A DNA stretch of 64,000 nucleotides from Alnus glutinosa (taxonomy: Eukaryota; Streptophyta; Magnoliopsida; Fagales; Betulaceae): positions 44,008,654-44,072,653 of the forward strand of contig NC_084886.1 in the NCBI RefSeq assembly GCF_958979055.1, given 5' to 3'. Positions 23,919 to 35,361 of the stretch are shown one piece after another (the stretch's first letter is position 1; each line of letters starts with the position of its first letter). The notes under the pieces were generated by a model that was given only the letters and a program-made list of their open reading frames with translations, was not told the DNA's origin and did not search any database. The position numbers and the translations under genes are program-made.

Positions 23919-26222
23919 TCACTGTCTTCTTTGCTTTCCACGCTTCCATGACTGCTGCCCAGGCTTTCTCTTCCACTTATCATTTCCAGCTGGTCGATTT
24001 TTTTCTTCTATCTCTCGAACCTTCCGCTTCCTGCAAAAGGATTCCAAATTTATAAGACTCATTTCATAGAGATATTCTGGCTATTCAAAAAAGTAAATTC
24101 TTCGGAATATTCAAAGAAATTTCAATTTGGCGAAATGTAGTAATCAAAATGTGCTCTTCACATTACATCAGGACTCCATATCATCTTTTGCTTATACGGG
24201 GTGGGTGAGTGCTGACCAAGTTTCTGCTGGGAATAATTTCTACGAGTACAAAGCATAGCATAGCTACCAAGATCATGTCTTCCTACATGCTTTTCAAGCT
24301 TTTGCAGTGTGTTATATGATAGCTTCTCTGTTCACAAATTATCTGTTTGAGGATGACAACTGAAATCCGTATGCTCTTATAGATTATTCCCTTTGCAAAT
24401 GAATTGTAAGCCTCATCTTAATCAACCATTCTTTGTGTCTGTTTATTTTAGCAATTTCAAAACGCGCTATTTGAAAAAATAACACACTAATCAAAACGTG
24501 ATTTCAAAAAATGCATTGAAGTGTTTGGTGCGCGGTTTGGCCTTTAAAACCATGCATTTTTAAAAACGCATTCCCTTGCTTGTGGTTTGAAAATGTGGGC
24601 GGATATGTTTGATGAGGTGTTTTGTGGGGGTGTTTTTTGTTTAAATAGAAAACAAAAACACAAACAAATATAGCCGTGAATTTTTTTACGTTTTCAAACT
24701 GTCATTGACTTTTTTCCCAAATGGAAAACTTTCTGCGAATTTGTTTAAAAACGAGCGTTTGGCCTGTGAAATCGCAGAGTCAAATGCACATTTTCTAGGC
24801 AAAAAAACACATTTTTCTGAAAGATAAGATCAAACAGCATCATGTAGATTATATATTTACTTTTCAATCACCACACACCTCGTTGTGATAGGGCTTTTAA
24901 ACCAAAAACGAAACAGTGCTGCATATCTCACCTGTACTGAGCAAGGGAACGATCAGATAGCAGTTCATCTGCAAGCGTTGCCTTCCTCTCCTTCTTTGTT
25001 AGTCTACCTGTGAAGAATTCTGATGCTGACTCTATCACTGTGCCCACCTGATAGTTGAAAAACCAAATGTTAAAAGAAGTAGACAAGCAATAACAAAATA
25101 TACACCACCAAGAGGAGAAGACATTCGCATCATATTTACACTACAAATGTCACATACCACACAATTAGTCCAGAGATTATATATAGACTTACCTGGAAAT
25201 ACTTTGGCAGCGTTTTTGATTTTGAATCACCCTTCTTGTAGTGCCTCTTTGGATCAATGGCACTTCTCAACTGCAATCGTCAACACAAGCACAAATTCAG
25301 AAGTCCAGACGGTAGTTTCTTTTAAAAGAAATTAGAAATATAATGATCTGCCTAAGCTACAAATTCTAATCACTCCTAGCACGTGGATTATCCATCACAG
25401 TCCATAAGGGTGTATCCCTATTATCTTGATAACCCAAAAATCACTGCAAGTATATTCAGGCAATCAGAATAAGCTCTTAATTAATTCTACATGCATAAAT
25501 ATATGTATGCATAGGTTTATCTATTTATGCATAGTGATTTAGATATATAAAATGACTTGATCTACAAACAACTCCTCAAATAATATGACGTAAATGGGAC
25601 AAAAATAAATTACACAGGCAAAGATAGAGGACACCAAACCTTCAGTAACCGCAGATCTTTTTCGACCTCTGGAGTGATGGTTTGTGCAGGCATGTCAAAC
25701 CTATGCACATTTTACAACAAACAAAAAGAAAAAAACAAATCAGAAGCCACTCATTGTTTAGCCTTGTTTGGTTGCCAAGAAAAGTAAGGGAGGAAGAAAA
25801 AGGAATTCTTCTAGCTGAAATAATTTTGTTAGTCGAAACCCAAAAAATCAAATTCATTCCCTCGTTTGAAACCAAAAACAGCAAAGTTCACGAAATTCAA
25901 ATCTTTCCTCCATTTTCTCAGCAACCAATCATGTGAAAAATAAAATATAAAAACAATAGCTAAAATAAAATGTCGCTGAAACACAGACATACCAACTCTT
26001 CCCAGTGGTATCTTTGAGTTGCGTTCTCATCAATTTGTTTAACTTTTTTGGGTCATTCGGCGGGACAAAAAGCCCATCAACAAGCTCGGAATTGGGTCTC
26101 CAAAGTGCAACAGTTTCAGTCTGATCTTGAGATTTGCTATCAGACACATTATGGGTTCCCAATGACAAATTTGGCAGCTTTGGTTCCCATGAAAGGCCAA
26201 TCACTGGCTTGCTCTCAGGCAT
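23919..26222 (-). CDS. FCF2: FCF2 / TdIF2-like pre-rRNA processing factor
   Basis: Nucleolar factor. Yeast Fcf2 is needed for early pre-rRNA cleavages that release the small subunit. Five coding exons on the minus strand: 26222-25993, 25700-25640, 25270-25193, 25047-24932, 24030-23919 = 597 nt, 198 aa, all GT-AG with matching phase. The core Fcf2 domain runs from about residue 65 to 180: W-FDMPAQTITPEVEKDLRLLK, LRSAIDPKRHYKKGDSKSK, TLPKYFQVGTVIESASEFF, KKERKATLADELLSDRSLAQ. It ends in a basic tail (KWKRKPGQQSWKRGKQRRQ), fitting nucleolar RNA binding. A 5' UTR exon ends at a donor at 26592, giving a leader intron up to the ATG. The last intron (0.9 kb) holds a MITE. Intact. Confidence 0.92.
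24437..24840. mobile_element. MITE in last FCF2 intron
   Basis: ~400 bp with imperfect inverted ends (GTCTGTTTATTTTAGCAATTTC / GCTGTTTGATCTTATC read inward), filled with degenerate 'aaacgcgattt'/'aaaatgcattt' units. Same general type as the ends of the 3301-4568 element. Ends approximate. Confidence 0.5.
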
Positions 26223-26592
26223 TCTTTTTCCAATAAAAAAAAAATATCAAAATAGAAAAACATAACCAAACTCAATCAACTTGCATATAAAACATCAACA
26301 TGAAAAGATGCCAAAGCAAAATAAATAAAAATCAACTGAGCCCCAATCAGTTATCACCTTCCGTTTGGTTGTCAAGCAAACAAAGAGGAAAAACCCAACT
26401 GGGATTGGGTAAAAAAGTCGTACTAACGTAATTAATCGAAAGTATGAAACTTTATGTTCTTCGTTTCGCAACATTTTCTCAGAAACCAAACAGAGAATGA
26501 GAAATCGATCACTAAAGAAGACAAACACAAGAATCAACTCAAAGAATTGGAGAAAAAAAAAAAAAGGACCCAAACATCGTGGTTTCTGTACC

Positions 26593-26670
26593 TGTGGTTC
26601 GGGACCGAGCACAGAGAGAGAGAGAGAGAGGTTCTGTGTTGTTAGGGTTTCGGATTTGCAGAGTCCGCAG
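26593..26670 (-). promoter_or_regulatory. FCF2 leader exon / promoter-proximal region
   Basis: CT-rich DNA with a (GA)n run at 26609-26629 on the plus strand. It ends at a GTACAG donor (minus strand, 26592), so it fits the untranslated first exon of FCF2. Confidence 0.45.
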
Positions 26671-26931
26671 AAATAGATCGCCCCAACTGCGGAGCCCACA
26701 TCAGAGTCTAGGGCAGACTGACCCGAATTGATGAGCCTATTTAACCCGACCCATTTATCAATATTCCTAATCCTATTTATTGTGTGTCATAAGGTTTGGA
26801 GCTCGTCTATACGGAACCCTCGTCCTCCGTGGCACAGTTTTGAGTTTTTTTTATTATTTTCAAAAAAAAAAAAAAAAAATTCCAAAAGAAAAGGCGTGAA
26901 AGACTTTTCCCCTTTCCTCCTATTTCAGAAA

Positions 26932-27075
26932 GGAAAATGATAAAACCACAACCCCATCACAACTCCCTCACAACCCCCACTCACAATGGTGTGGGGCCAT
27001 GTATGTGGGCTCCATACCATTGTGAGTGGGGTTGTGAGGAAGTTGTGCAAAAGGGTTGTGAGCCAATCATGTCCC
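26932..27075. mobile_element. 144-bp hairpin MULE nested in Pack-MULE left arm
   Basis: Ends GGAAAATGATAAAACCACAACC and (read inward) GGGACATGATTGGCTCACAACC. The arms pair through 'ctcacaacccccactcacaatggt'-type sequence to a short centre. It is flanked by perfect TTTCAGAAA (26923-26931, 27076-27084). The Pack-MULE's right arm has a single copy of this site (29429-29437, reverse complement), i.e. the empty state. Confidence 0.9.
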
Positions 27076-27540
27076 TTTCAGAAAACCCATTTTCCTCAAA
27101 ATTTCAAAATCCCCAAACCTCATCCCTCCATCTCCACCATCTCCCTCCCCCACCCACCGCCGACCACTGCCACCCACGACCACTCCGACCATGCTAGACG
27201 CCGCACGCCTACCAAGCCGACCGTTTCAGCTTCCCCCTCACCCACTGATAGCGTTTCAGCTTCTTTCCACCACGAGCACCGCCGATCGCCACCCACCGCC
27301 AACCAGGAGCTCCAAATTTTTTCCCCCTCCTCATCTCCTCTCCCACGCTTCTCCATCCTCCCCCCTCACCTCCAGCCGAAAGCCATTTCGACCACGACCA
27401 TGCCGCACACTGACCGTTCCGACCACCGTCAATCTCTCTCTCTACGGTCAGTTTCCCTCTCTCTCTCTCTCTCACTTATTCATGGTTTTTTTTTTTTTTT
27501 TTTTGGGTTTCTCAGACCCCTTTGCTTACCGTGCTTATCT

Positions 27541-27636
27541 GTTTGTGGAGAAACTTGAGGGTGCAACTGGAGAGATCATGTCTGATCTCCTCGCCTTTGA
27601 GGCTGACAGAAGGGTTGTCAATATTACCATTAATAG
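27541..27636 (+). pseudogene. Captured exon of V-type H+-ATPase subunit d
   Basis: Translates as [14 protein letters not shown] then [17 protein letters not shown], matching the subunit d segment known as [31 protein letters not shown] from remembered sequences. Subunit d links the V1 stalk to the V0 ring in the vacuolar proton pump. Only ~32 of ~350 residues are present. The match stops exactly where ITIN meets AG|GC, which would be an exon border with its GT lost. A second scrap lies at 28250. Non-functional. Confidence 0.8.
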
Positions 27637-28249
27637 GCACTCTTCTACTGTTCACAATTTTTTTTTTTAATGGTTTCTCTTTGTTAATCCTTCCAATCTT
27701 CAGTCTGTGGTTCCCTCCAGGGCTTTCTCCTTTATGCAGTAAACATTGATATGTTTTTTTACAAACCTGGGATTTCTTTATTTCTGGGCACCAGATCTAT
27801 TTATGGTAAGAAGTAGCAAAACATTTTTAAGATTATACAAAAGAAAGATTGGCCTGTTGGTATCTAAAATGGTCATTCCAACCCACTGCCACATAGATAG
27901 GTTTATTTCTGGTCTTCTAGTTTCTTGAACTTTGGCATCTTGCAAGATGATACCTATTTGAGGGTTGGAAATTTTTGTCATTAGCCTTAGATTCAGACTT
28001 CCACCATGCTTAATAGGAAATGGATTTAGTAGCCTAGAAATTTAACTTTTTCTGATCTGTGTATGATGTCAAAACTGGTGAATATACTTGCACTGGTACT
28101 TGTTTTGCTTTGTCGTGTGTGGACAAGGATTTCTTCTTAACCATTACCACTTGATTGGTAGTTATTATGGGACTTGTAGTAACTTCTGTTCAATATTTTA
28201 AGTGTGGCAGTGTTTGTGACTGAAGTGCTCTGTTTGGTTGTCATTGTAG

Positions 28250-28270
28250 GTCCGTGCTGTCATGGAAAAA
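28250..28270 (+). pseudogene. Possible second V-ATPase subunit d scrap
   Basis: Directly after a good acceptor (TTGTAG) the frame reads VRAVMEK, like the QVRGVMEKYPPY segment of subunit d. It lies downstream and in the same order as the 27541 piece, so genomic DNA with introns may have been captured. Too short to be certain; what follows does not match. Confidence 0.4.
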
Positions 28271-29565
28271 AAAATTCAAGAGATCTATTTTCTTTGAAAA
28301 AGCCAAAGCAGACAACTCAAATACGTGGGAGTGCACAAGAATCTCTTATCCATATGTACAACCAGATCATTGAAGTAGTGAACCACATTGGGTCTAATTA
28401 GTGCTTCCTTAGAGTAGTTGGCAATTACTCTACAATCAAATCAACAAATAAATAAACATTTTCTACACCACAAATTTCTCAAACTCATCCGATAAATATC
28501 CAAAAACCGAAGAAAACATTGCAATCCTAACAAAAGTTTCTAGCAAACTAAACAGATAATAACAAAAATTAACCAACATATGACCATACAGCCATTTGCA
28601 AGAAAGAAAGAGAACCCAAACAATAGCACAATCTATAAAATGGAAATTGGCAATGCCATCTACCATTTAGTTTAAGGTAGAGTCTAGGATTTGTTTGGTT
28701 ATCTGTGTAGATGGAAGCAACATCAAATCATTATTTGAACTTTTGAAGAGAAATAAAGAAAACAGACAATTAGTTGTGGAAATCATGTTCCGGTACTTTA
28801 TCATGTTCAAGCTCCAGGAAAGTAGAAAAATTAGGAGGCTGTTTCTTTCTCCTAAAGCTTTGTTTGCTTGAAGAACTGGCGCTGCTACGTTTATATATCC
28901 TAGTGAATCATATTTGATTAATTGTAGTTAGGTAGTACTGTGATTTTCTGAACAAGAACCTAAAATACCTTTACGACATGAGCCATCAACGAATACAAAA
29001 AAGAACAGGGATTTTTGAAAGAACCTAAATTTTTGAACAATAACGAATACAAAACCATAGAAACCATGGCAAACCAAAAAATCAAGACCTGCTGCTAATA
29101 TTTAGTCAAAACTCAAATTAACACCTACCCATACCAAGAAATCAAGAAAAAACCATGGATAAGTCAGAGAGAGAGACTGATCGACTGTGGGTCTGCGTTG
29201 GAGCTCCTGGTTGGCGGTGGGTGGCGATCGGCGGTGCTCGTGGGGGAGAGAAGCTGAAACGCTGTCAGTGGGTGAGGGGGAAGCTGAAACGGTCGACTTG
29301 GTAGGCGTGCAGCGTCCAGCATGGTCGGAGTGGTCGTGGGCAGTAGTGGTCGGTGGTGGGTGGGGGAGGGGGACGGTGGAGATGGAGGGATGAGGTTTGG
29401 GGATTTTGAAATTTTGAGGAAAATGGGTTTTCTGAAATGGGGGGGAAAGGGAGAAAGGGGAAAAGTTTTTTTTTTTTTTTTGAAAATAATAAAAAAAAAC
29501 TAAAAACTATGCCACGTGAGGACGAGGGTCCATATAGACGAGCTCTAAGGTTCGTATTGATTAAA

Positions 29566-30213
29566 GGGATAATTGTACCGTTGGTCCCTGTGGTATGCCA
29601 TAATTATTTTTTACTCCTTATGGTTTAAAAAGTTCATGGGAGGTCCCTGTGCTATGAAATAATTACGTTTTACTCCCTGGGTCGATTTTTCGTCCACCAT
29701 TTTGACGGAATCTGTTAGTTCTACACCTTAGCGCCACGTGTCACCAATAAGATGGCGACACGTGTACATCTTAATAAAAAAAATAAATTTATTAAAAAAT
29801 AAATAAAAATACTTATTTTTTTTTTTTAAAAAAAAAGAAAAAGAAAAACGTGAAGCAAGGGGTGGCTGCGCGCTACCCCTGGCGGCTACCCCCATTGGCT
29901 GGGCCCAGCCACCCCTTGCTGTTTTTTTTTTTTTTTTTTTTGAATTTTAATTTTTTTTTTTAAAATAAGTATATTTATTTATTTTTAATAAATTTATATT
30001 TTTTATTAAGATGGACACGTGTCGCCATCTTATTGGTGACACGTGGCGCTGATGTGGCATTTGACGGAATTTATTAAAAAATTTAACAGAATTTGACGCT
30101 AGGGATCGATTTGTAATTATTGTATAGCACAGGGACCTCCCATGAACTTTTTAAACCATAGGGAGTGAAAAATAATTATGGCATACCACAGGGACCAACG
30201 GTGCAATTATCTC
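29566..30213. mobile_element. Non-autonomous Mutator-like element, same family as 11372-12126
   Basis: Begins GGGATAATTGTACCGTTGG, ends with the inverse, and has perfect 9-bp flanks TTGATTAAA (29557-29565, 30214-30222). Arms carry ACACGTGT motifs, and the centre has a GC-rich GGGGTGGCT/AGCCACCCC hairpin. It lies 20 bp from the Pack-MULE. Confidence 0.88.
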
Positions 30214-30387
30214 TTGATTAAAACAAAAAACTATTCGGGTATTTTCACAAGGTTTGAGGTTTCTTTTATCATGTATTATTCTCACAATTTAATATACCAT
30301 AGTTATCAAATTCTATATTTGATTATCCATTACAAATATATTGTAAAAAAAAAAAAAACTACGAAAAATAACATGAGCTGTATATGC

Positions 30388-30644
30388 AGAGGCGAAGCAA
30401 AATTTTATACATCACCCTTCATCCCTTATTACCCTCATTCTCCTAAAATTTAGGTGGCGTGGTTCCACAATAAAAAACTCAATCTTCATACACCAAATAT
30501 TATGGAGAATCATGCCACATAGGCTTTGGATAGAAATATACAAATTATTCTAAAATTAACTTTTAACTTTCCAAAAAGTGTTTTATTTATTTTTTTTTTT
30601 AAAAAAATTTGTCCCCTTAAACCTAAAATTCTAGTTCCGCCCTT
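30388..30644. mobile_element. Possible MITE with 'GGGCGGARCTA' type ends
   Basis: Left GAGGCGAAGCAAAATTTTA and right (read inward) GGGCGGAACTAGAATTTTAGG are inverted. No clear target duplication. Confidence 0.35.
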
Positions 30645-31029
30645 AATATATAATTATTTTGTTTTTTAAAGGTTTTTAAGTTTATTCCAATTACATGAGC
30701 TCATATAGTGAAAATAATCATTACGTGACACAATCGAAACAAAAAAAAAAGACCGAATCAACTCAACATTAGACCACAACGTTAGAATTGGGTCGTATAG
30801 TTTAAGATACTTTAAAAAATTTAAGTTTCACATTAAGTAGTTGGATTGTGCTTAACCTTTCGGGTTATTACATAGTTCAAAAGATTTTATTTGGGATTCC
30901 TATAGTGTAACCATGGCCTTTGAAATCCGATCCAATGAAGTTTAGCAACCAAATTCTAATAAGCTTAGTGGTTTTAAATATCATATTTTACACAAAGATA
31001 GCCCAAAACAATGGTAGATAAGTGTAGGA

Positions 31030-31347
31030 CGCACAACTTAATAGCTCATTATAACTCTTGTATGTAAAAATTATAGTGGCTCGATTTAAATATTGATATA
31101 ATTTACCTCTTTTTGTAAGTTTAAGCTTTTAGAATAAATGATGATTTAACATGTTATCAAGGTCATAAGTCATGAGCTCGAATTCTAACTTTACAATTTA
31201 CCTCTAATTTAAATTAAATACTCGAGACTTTACTTATTAAAAGGGAATTTGACCTCACACGTGAGGAGAAATATTAAAGTATGGATTAAATGATTAAATT
31301 TACCTATTCCTATCAATTTAAAATTTGAGATAAATGATGATCTACCA
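31030..31347 (+). mobile_element. Degraded TRIM-like element
   Basis: Two related ~90-120-bp repeats in the same orientation end in 'ataaatgatgatttaaca' (about 31150) and 'ataaatgatgatctacca' (about 31347). After the first comes a decayed tRNA-Met-like primer site, and before the second a short A/G tract. It looks old and heavily worn; the outer left limit is approximate. Confidence 0.4.
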
Positions 31348-31759
31348 ACCCCAAAACATTTTTCTTTAACATAACTCGTCCCTTTGATCACAAACTGAAA
31401 GGGTAATCAAGCTCCTTGTTAGGAACAGTAATTATCTAAGAGATTTCACAAAATTGTAATAGATTATCAGAAGAGTGGCAATTCAGGCTGCGCGAGATAG
31501 GCACCAAATATGTGCATAAAGAAACTTTTGTATAAAAGGAGAAAACATAATAATTGAAAGAGAAAGTAAAACAAGAGAGGAAGAAAGACACATGCTTCAG
31601 TGTAAAGAGGCATCTTTATATTGATTATTTGGACTACAAAAAGAGAAGCTGCCTGGCAAATCTACAAAGTGAACTTCTCATCATCTTTAATCTAATTACT
31701 GCAACAGCATCACGTAGATACATTACTTCTTTCCGAGTTAGTTGAATCATTCGAGTCGA

Positions 31760-34700
31760 CTAATCACTCAAATCATCATCAAGAAAATCTATGTCAGCAT
31801 CATCATCATCAGTGGCAGCACCGGCATCGGCAGGATTAGCATCCAAGGGTTTTATATCGGCCATAGTGGCCAGCTCAAGGCATCCCTTCCTAGTCTCTGC
31901 AGGTCCATCTTGATAATCAACCAAATCATTCTCAAAAGCATCGAGCTGTTTCGTTCCATTATAAAGGATTTCCTATAAAAGAAGAGGAGTTGTCAGTTAA
32001 ATTTGCCTTAGTAAAACTAGAACTTACCCATTTTCAAAAGGGTAGCATTATTTTCTTTGATAAGCATGGAGGTGAAGCTTTTAAATATGAGAAAATCAGC
32101 TTTATGTCACACATTCTTTGGAAGTGGTCTCCAAACAGATGAGTAATGTTTTACCATAACCTCATCAGAATCAAGGACATCCTTCAGCTCGTAGGAAAAA
32201 GATTTTGTAGTCGCATACGATTGGCTGAGTAACAGTTACTTCTTTATTTCTGCCATAATAAATGCAGTGGATTCAAAGCACCCCCACAAATTAAAATGCT
32301 ATGCAACATAGTGCATCCTTGCACATAACAGGCACCTTTAGTTGGCCAAATCAACCAACATGTGCAACCCAATTCCCACAACCCCTTTACACTTGAAAAA
32401 AATGTGAGCTTGAATACCTCATTTTCTTGCAAGGCATGTTTCTCCGCTTCTACAATCCAGTCATCTAGTAAACATTCAACGAGAACATTGTCAAGAGAGA
32501 TTTCGTTGAACCTTTCCCTTGATTGGCATTCTCTAAGCCGCAAGTTGTAGTGAACATAGATAAGGTCATCTAATCTTTTCTGAGCTAAACGATTGTGCCT
32601 TTGGCTGTATATCTGATCAAATATGCTCCAGTTGTGTTCACACCCAAAGGATGAGCATGTCTGACTTAATATGCGTACAGCTATTCGTTGCAGCTCTAAG
32701 CAACTTATCCCATGTTGTTGCCACCAAGCAGCTAGTAAGGAGAAAAAATCACTGTCACTTCAAGATTATATATGATGCAATAGAAGTATTATATCCACAT
32801 ACTCCACGTGAGTGCATGCACCTGTATATAAAATTCTCAAATGAGTAACAAAGCAGTTAAATGCTATCACCTGGATCAAGCTCTGTTCTTGTACTGATTG
32901 CCAATTCAGTACCAAAATCAGCCTTTGCGGAAATATAATCAGAAATCTGCAAAATTCATATGGTGAAGTTTTAGACATATAAAATATTTAGGACACAGCA
33001 AATGGTAAGCTCGGTAAGGAAATTGTTGCCTGCATAGATGCAGAAACCCTTCTCATTTTGTCTGGCTCCAGCCGGGTTATGCATTCATTAAGTCCACGCA
33101 TCACCTCTGAATGCTACATCCATATAAAACAAAGATTTAGTTAGAAAAGAAACCCATATGTATATGCAATCAATCAATGGTCATTGTTGCCCCTACCGCC
33201 ATAAAATCAGGGTGATATCTGTAAGATGGATTTAAGAAGTAAGCAGCCATATATAGGGGGTGGTAGAACAATGAACTCCAGTGGCGGTCTATCGCATGCC
33301 AGAATGGTCCATATTTACGTACATCATCACCATGGATGGACTTGACTGCAAGCTTTGCTCTGTACATGTCATTATATATGGATGGCATTGACAAGCTTTC
33401 ACCATTATCAACCCTTTGAAGCACTTGTAATATTGGCTCCACTGATTTCAAAACATACTGCACCTTCTTCCAGAATGTAGCATTTAAAACGATATTTTCG
33501 ACCTCTTTTCCCAGGTCTGATTTGGAGAACGGAGATGAAATCCATTTGTTTGATAGAAACATTTTTCTCAGACTGACCTTGTGCTCCTGCAAGCTTTGCA
33601 AAGTAGCAAAGTTAGAGACAGACCGAGTAATGGCTGGCCTCAGAAGTTCTTCTCCCCCAGTGAATTCACTCTTCATAAGATTTAACAACCAAATTTGGTT
33701 GTAAATGACCTTCGTAATTCTTTTCCCCTTCTCCATGCATTCTCCTACACATCTTATCTTCAAAAAATCTTGAAGCATCCGATCGATACAATAGGTGGCA
33801 CATGGAGTCCAGAATAACTTCCTTCTCTTCTCTTCAAGCATCTTCCCAGCAGCTTTATAACTGGGAGTATCCTCAGTGATCACCTACAAGAGGCGGGAGG
33901 AAGAAAGCAAATTTAGTGCTAGCAGATGATTATTTCAGGCAAGGAACCACTTGAAAATTTTGAATAAAACAAAATACCTGCACCACATAGTCCTCACCAA
34001 TCTCTTCCACCACTTTGTCCAGCAGCTTAAACAAATTAGAAGCATCTTCTACTACATCAGTGGCATCAACTGAAGTAACGAAATAAACACTATGGGGGCA
34101 AGAAACCAAAAAGTTAATTAATGTCCTACCCTGCATATCTCTCCAACTGTCTGCCAGTATAGAACAACCAGTGATTGCCCAGGAGGCCTTATACTCTTCT
34201 AGGTAGTTTTTAATTGTTGCAATTTCCTCCTGTAGAGACTGATCAGATATAAGTTGGTTCCGAGGGCATGCCAAACCCTGTCCATATTGACCAACCAACT
34301 CCAGCATCTTATGGAAATATATGGAATCTGCTGCTTCTGAAGGAACTCCTGCATAGTAAAAAAATTTGCAAATTGCAGAGAAAACTTCATCGCCAGATTT
34401 TTTATTGGACCCTGTATTTACTTTTACTTGTTTGTAAGATTGAGGAGTATGAGTCTTTGGGGTTTTCAGAAAAAGAGAATCTAATCTTGATCTTTTAAAT
34501 GATGGTTCAGAGCCACTACTAGCAGACATCCCCTTGACTGCCTTTCTCAAATCTTTGTTCAATCTTCTATCACCATCAATCAGGCTGTGATGCAGAGCAG
34601 CCTCTTCTTTTTCGTCCTCTTCATTTTCATTGTCTGCCAGCATAAAGAAGGCTGATAATTCACTAGTATCTGGTTGTCTGTGTCTTCTACCAGTACGATG

Positions 34701-35303
34701 CCATTTCATATTCTCTTTGATTGTAAGATAAACTTCCTCAGGAGCATGTTTACAAGGTGCTACTTCACCAGGAATTCTAGCCAGATGTTGTTTGAACCGA
34801 TTAATACCCCCACTAACTATTTTCTCACAATAATTGCATTTTACCTTCTTCTTCCTCTCATCCTGAGCAACACCATGTTCCCACCCAGGGTCAACATATC
34901 CCAGTGAGCGCAGAGGAGTCAAGTTTGCAGCCAAATTCGTATCACAAGACAGATTCCTATCAACCATCAATTGCTTTCCTTTGCTTCTATACCCAACATG
35001 CACTTCCTCTTCATCATTGTTGGCGTGGAAATTCAAATTCACTTGTCCCACGTCTTCAGACTGTCTTGCTTTCTTATGGGAACGGCATTCTTCCAAATTT
35101 TCTTTCATTCTCAGGCATACTTCTTCTGGAGCCTTCTCACAATAAGTTACTTCCCCAGAAAGTCTAGCTAAATGTTGCTTTAATCTGTATATTCCCCCAC
35201 TAACTATTTTCCCACAGTAATTGCATTTAACCTTCTTCTTCTTCTCATCTTGAGCAATGCCATGCTCCCATCCGGGGTCAACAATTCCACAGGAACGGGC
35301 CAT
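31760..35303 (-). CDS. hAT-derived host gene: two BED fingers, DUF659, hAT dimer domain
   Basis: DNA-transposon-derived protein of unknown role, probably nuclear and DNA-binding. Exons: 35303-33978, 33883-33197, 33113-33030, 32946-32871, 32731-32418, 31972-31760 = 2700 nt, 899 aa, phases consistent. BED finger 1 (DPGWEHG; C27, C30, H44, C55) is repeated as finger 2 about 129 residues on (C156, C159, H173, C184). A serine-rich linker, DUF659 (about 305-460), transposase-like middle, and C-terminal hAT dimerisation region (WWQQHGISCLELQRIAVRIL, NWSIFDQIYS, about 725-765) follow, then an acidic tail. ATG at 35303 is chosen because the frame upstream offers only GTG. The intron after exon 3 starts GC. 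A leader exon near 37396-37560 and acceptor at 35363 suggest a 2-kb 5' UTR intron. No TIRs found around it, and the frame is whole: a domesticated gene. Confidence 0.88.
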
Positions 35304-35361
35304 GGATTCAATCACTCAGGAACTCGTACTCTGGCCATTGTTATCCGTATCTGATTAGTCT

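Larger units (their letters stand above)
26799..29545. mobile_element. Pack-MULE with long TIRs and a V-ATPase fragment
   Basis: 2.75-kb element. Both ends start GAGCTCGTCTATA, and the arms (about 26799-27330 and 29190-29545) are inverted copies over several hundred bases, including the GC-rich block around 27117-27320. Flanks TAAGGTTTG (26790-26798) and TAAGGTTCG (29546-29554) match at 8 of 9, the 9-bp duplication of Mutator-like elements. The interior holds a piece of a host V-ATPase subunit d gene and no transposase. The left arm is interrupted by a second MULE (26932-27075) absent from the right arm. Long frames in the arms are GC-rich shadows, not genes. Confidence 0.85.

Noticed and set aside
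23644-24069. 141-codon plus-strand frame
   Set aside because: It is the reverse strand of the last FCF2 exon and its flanks; the minus exon has splice sites and a known family match.
26986-27670. Long open frames of 159-190 codons on the plus strand and mirrored ones on the minus strand
   Set aside because: They come from the GC-rich Pack-MULE arms (Pro/Ser/His-rich, both strands open, repeated in inverted form at 29187-29393). Only the short V-ATPase piece is protein-like.
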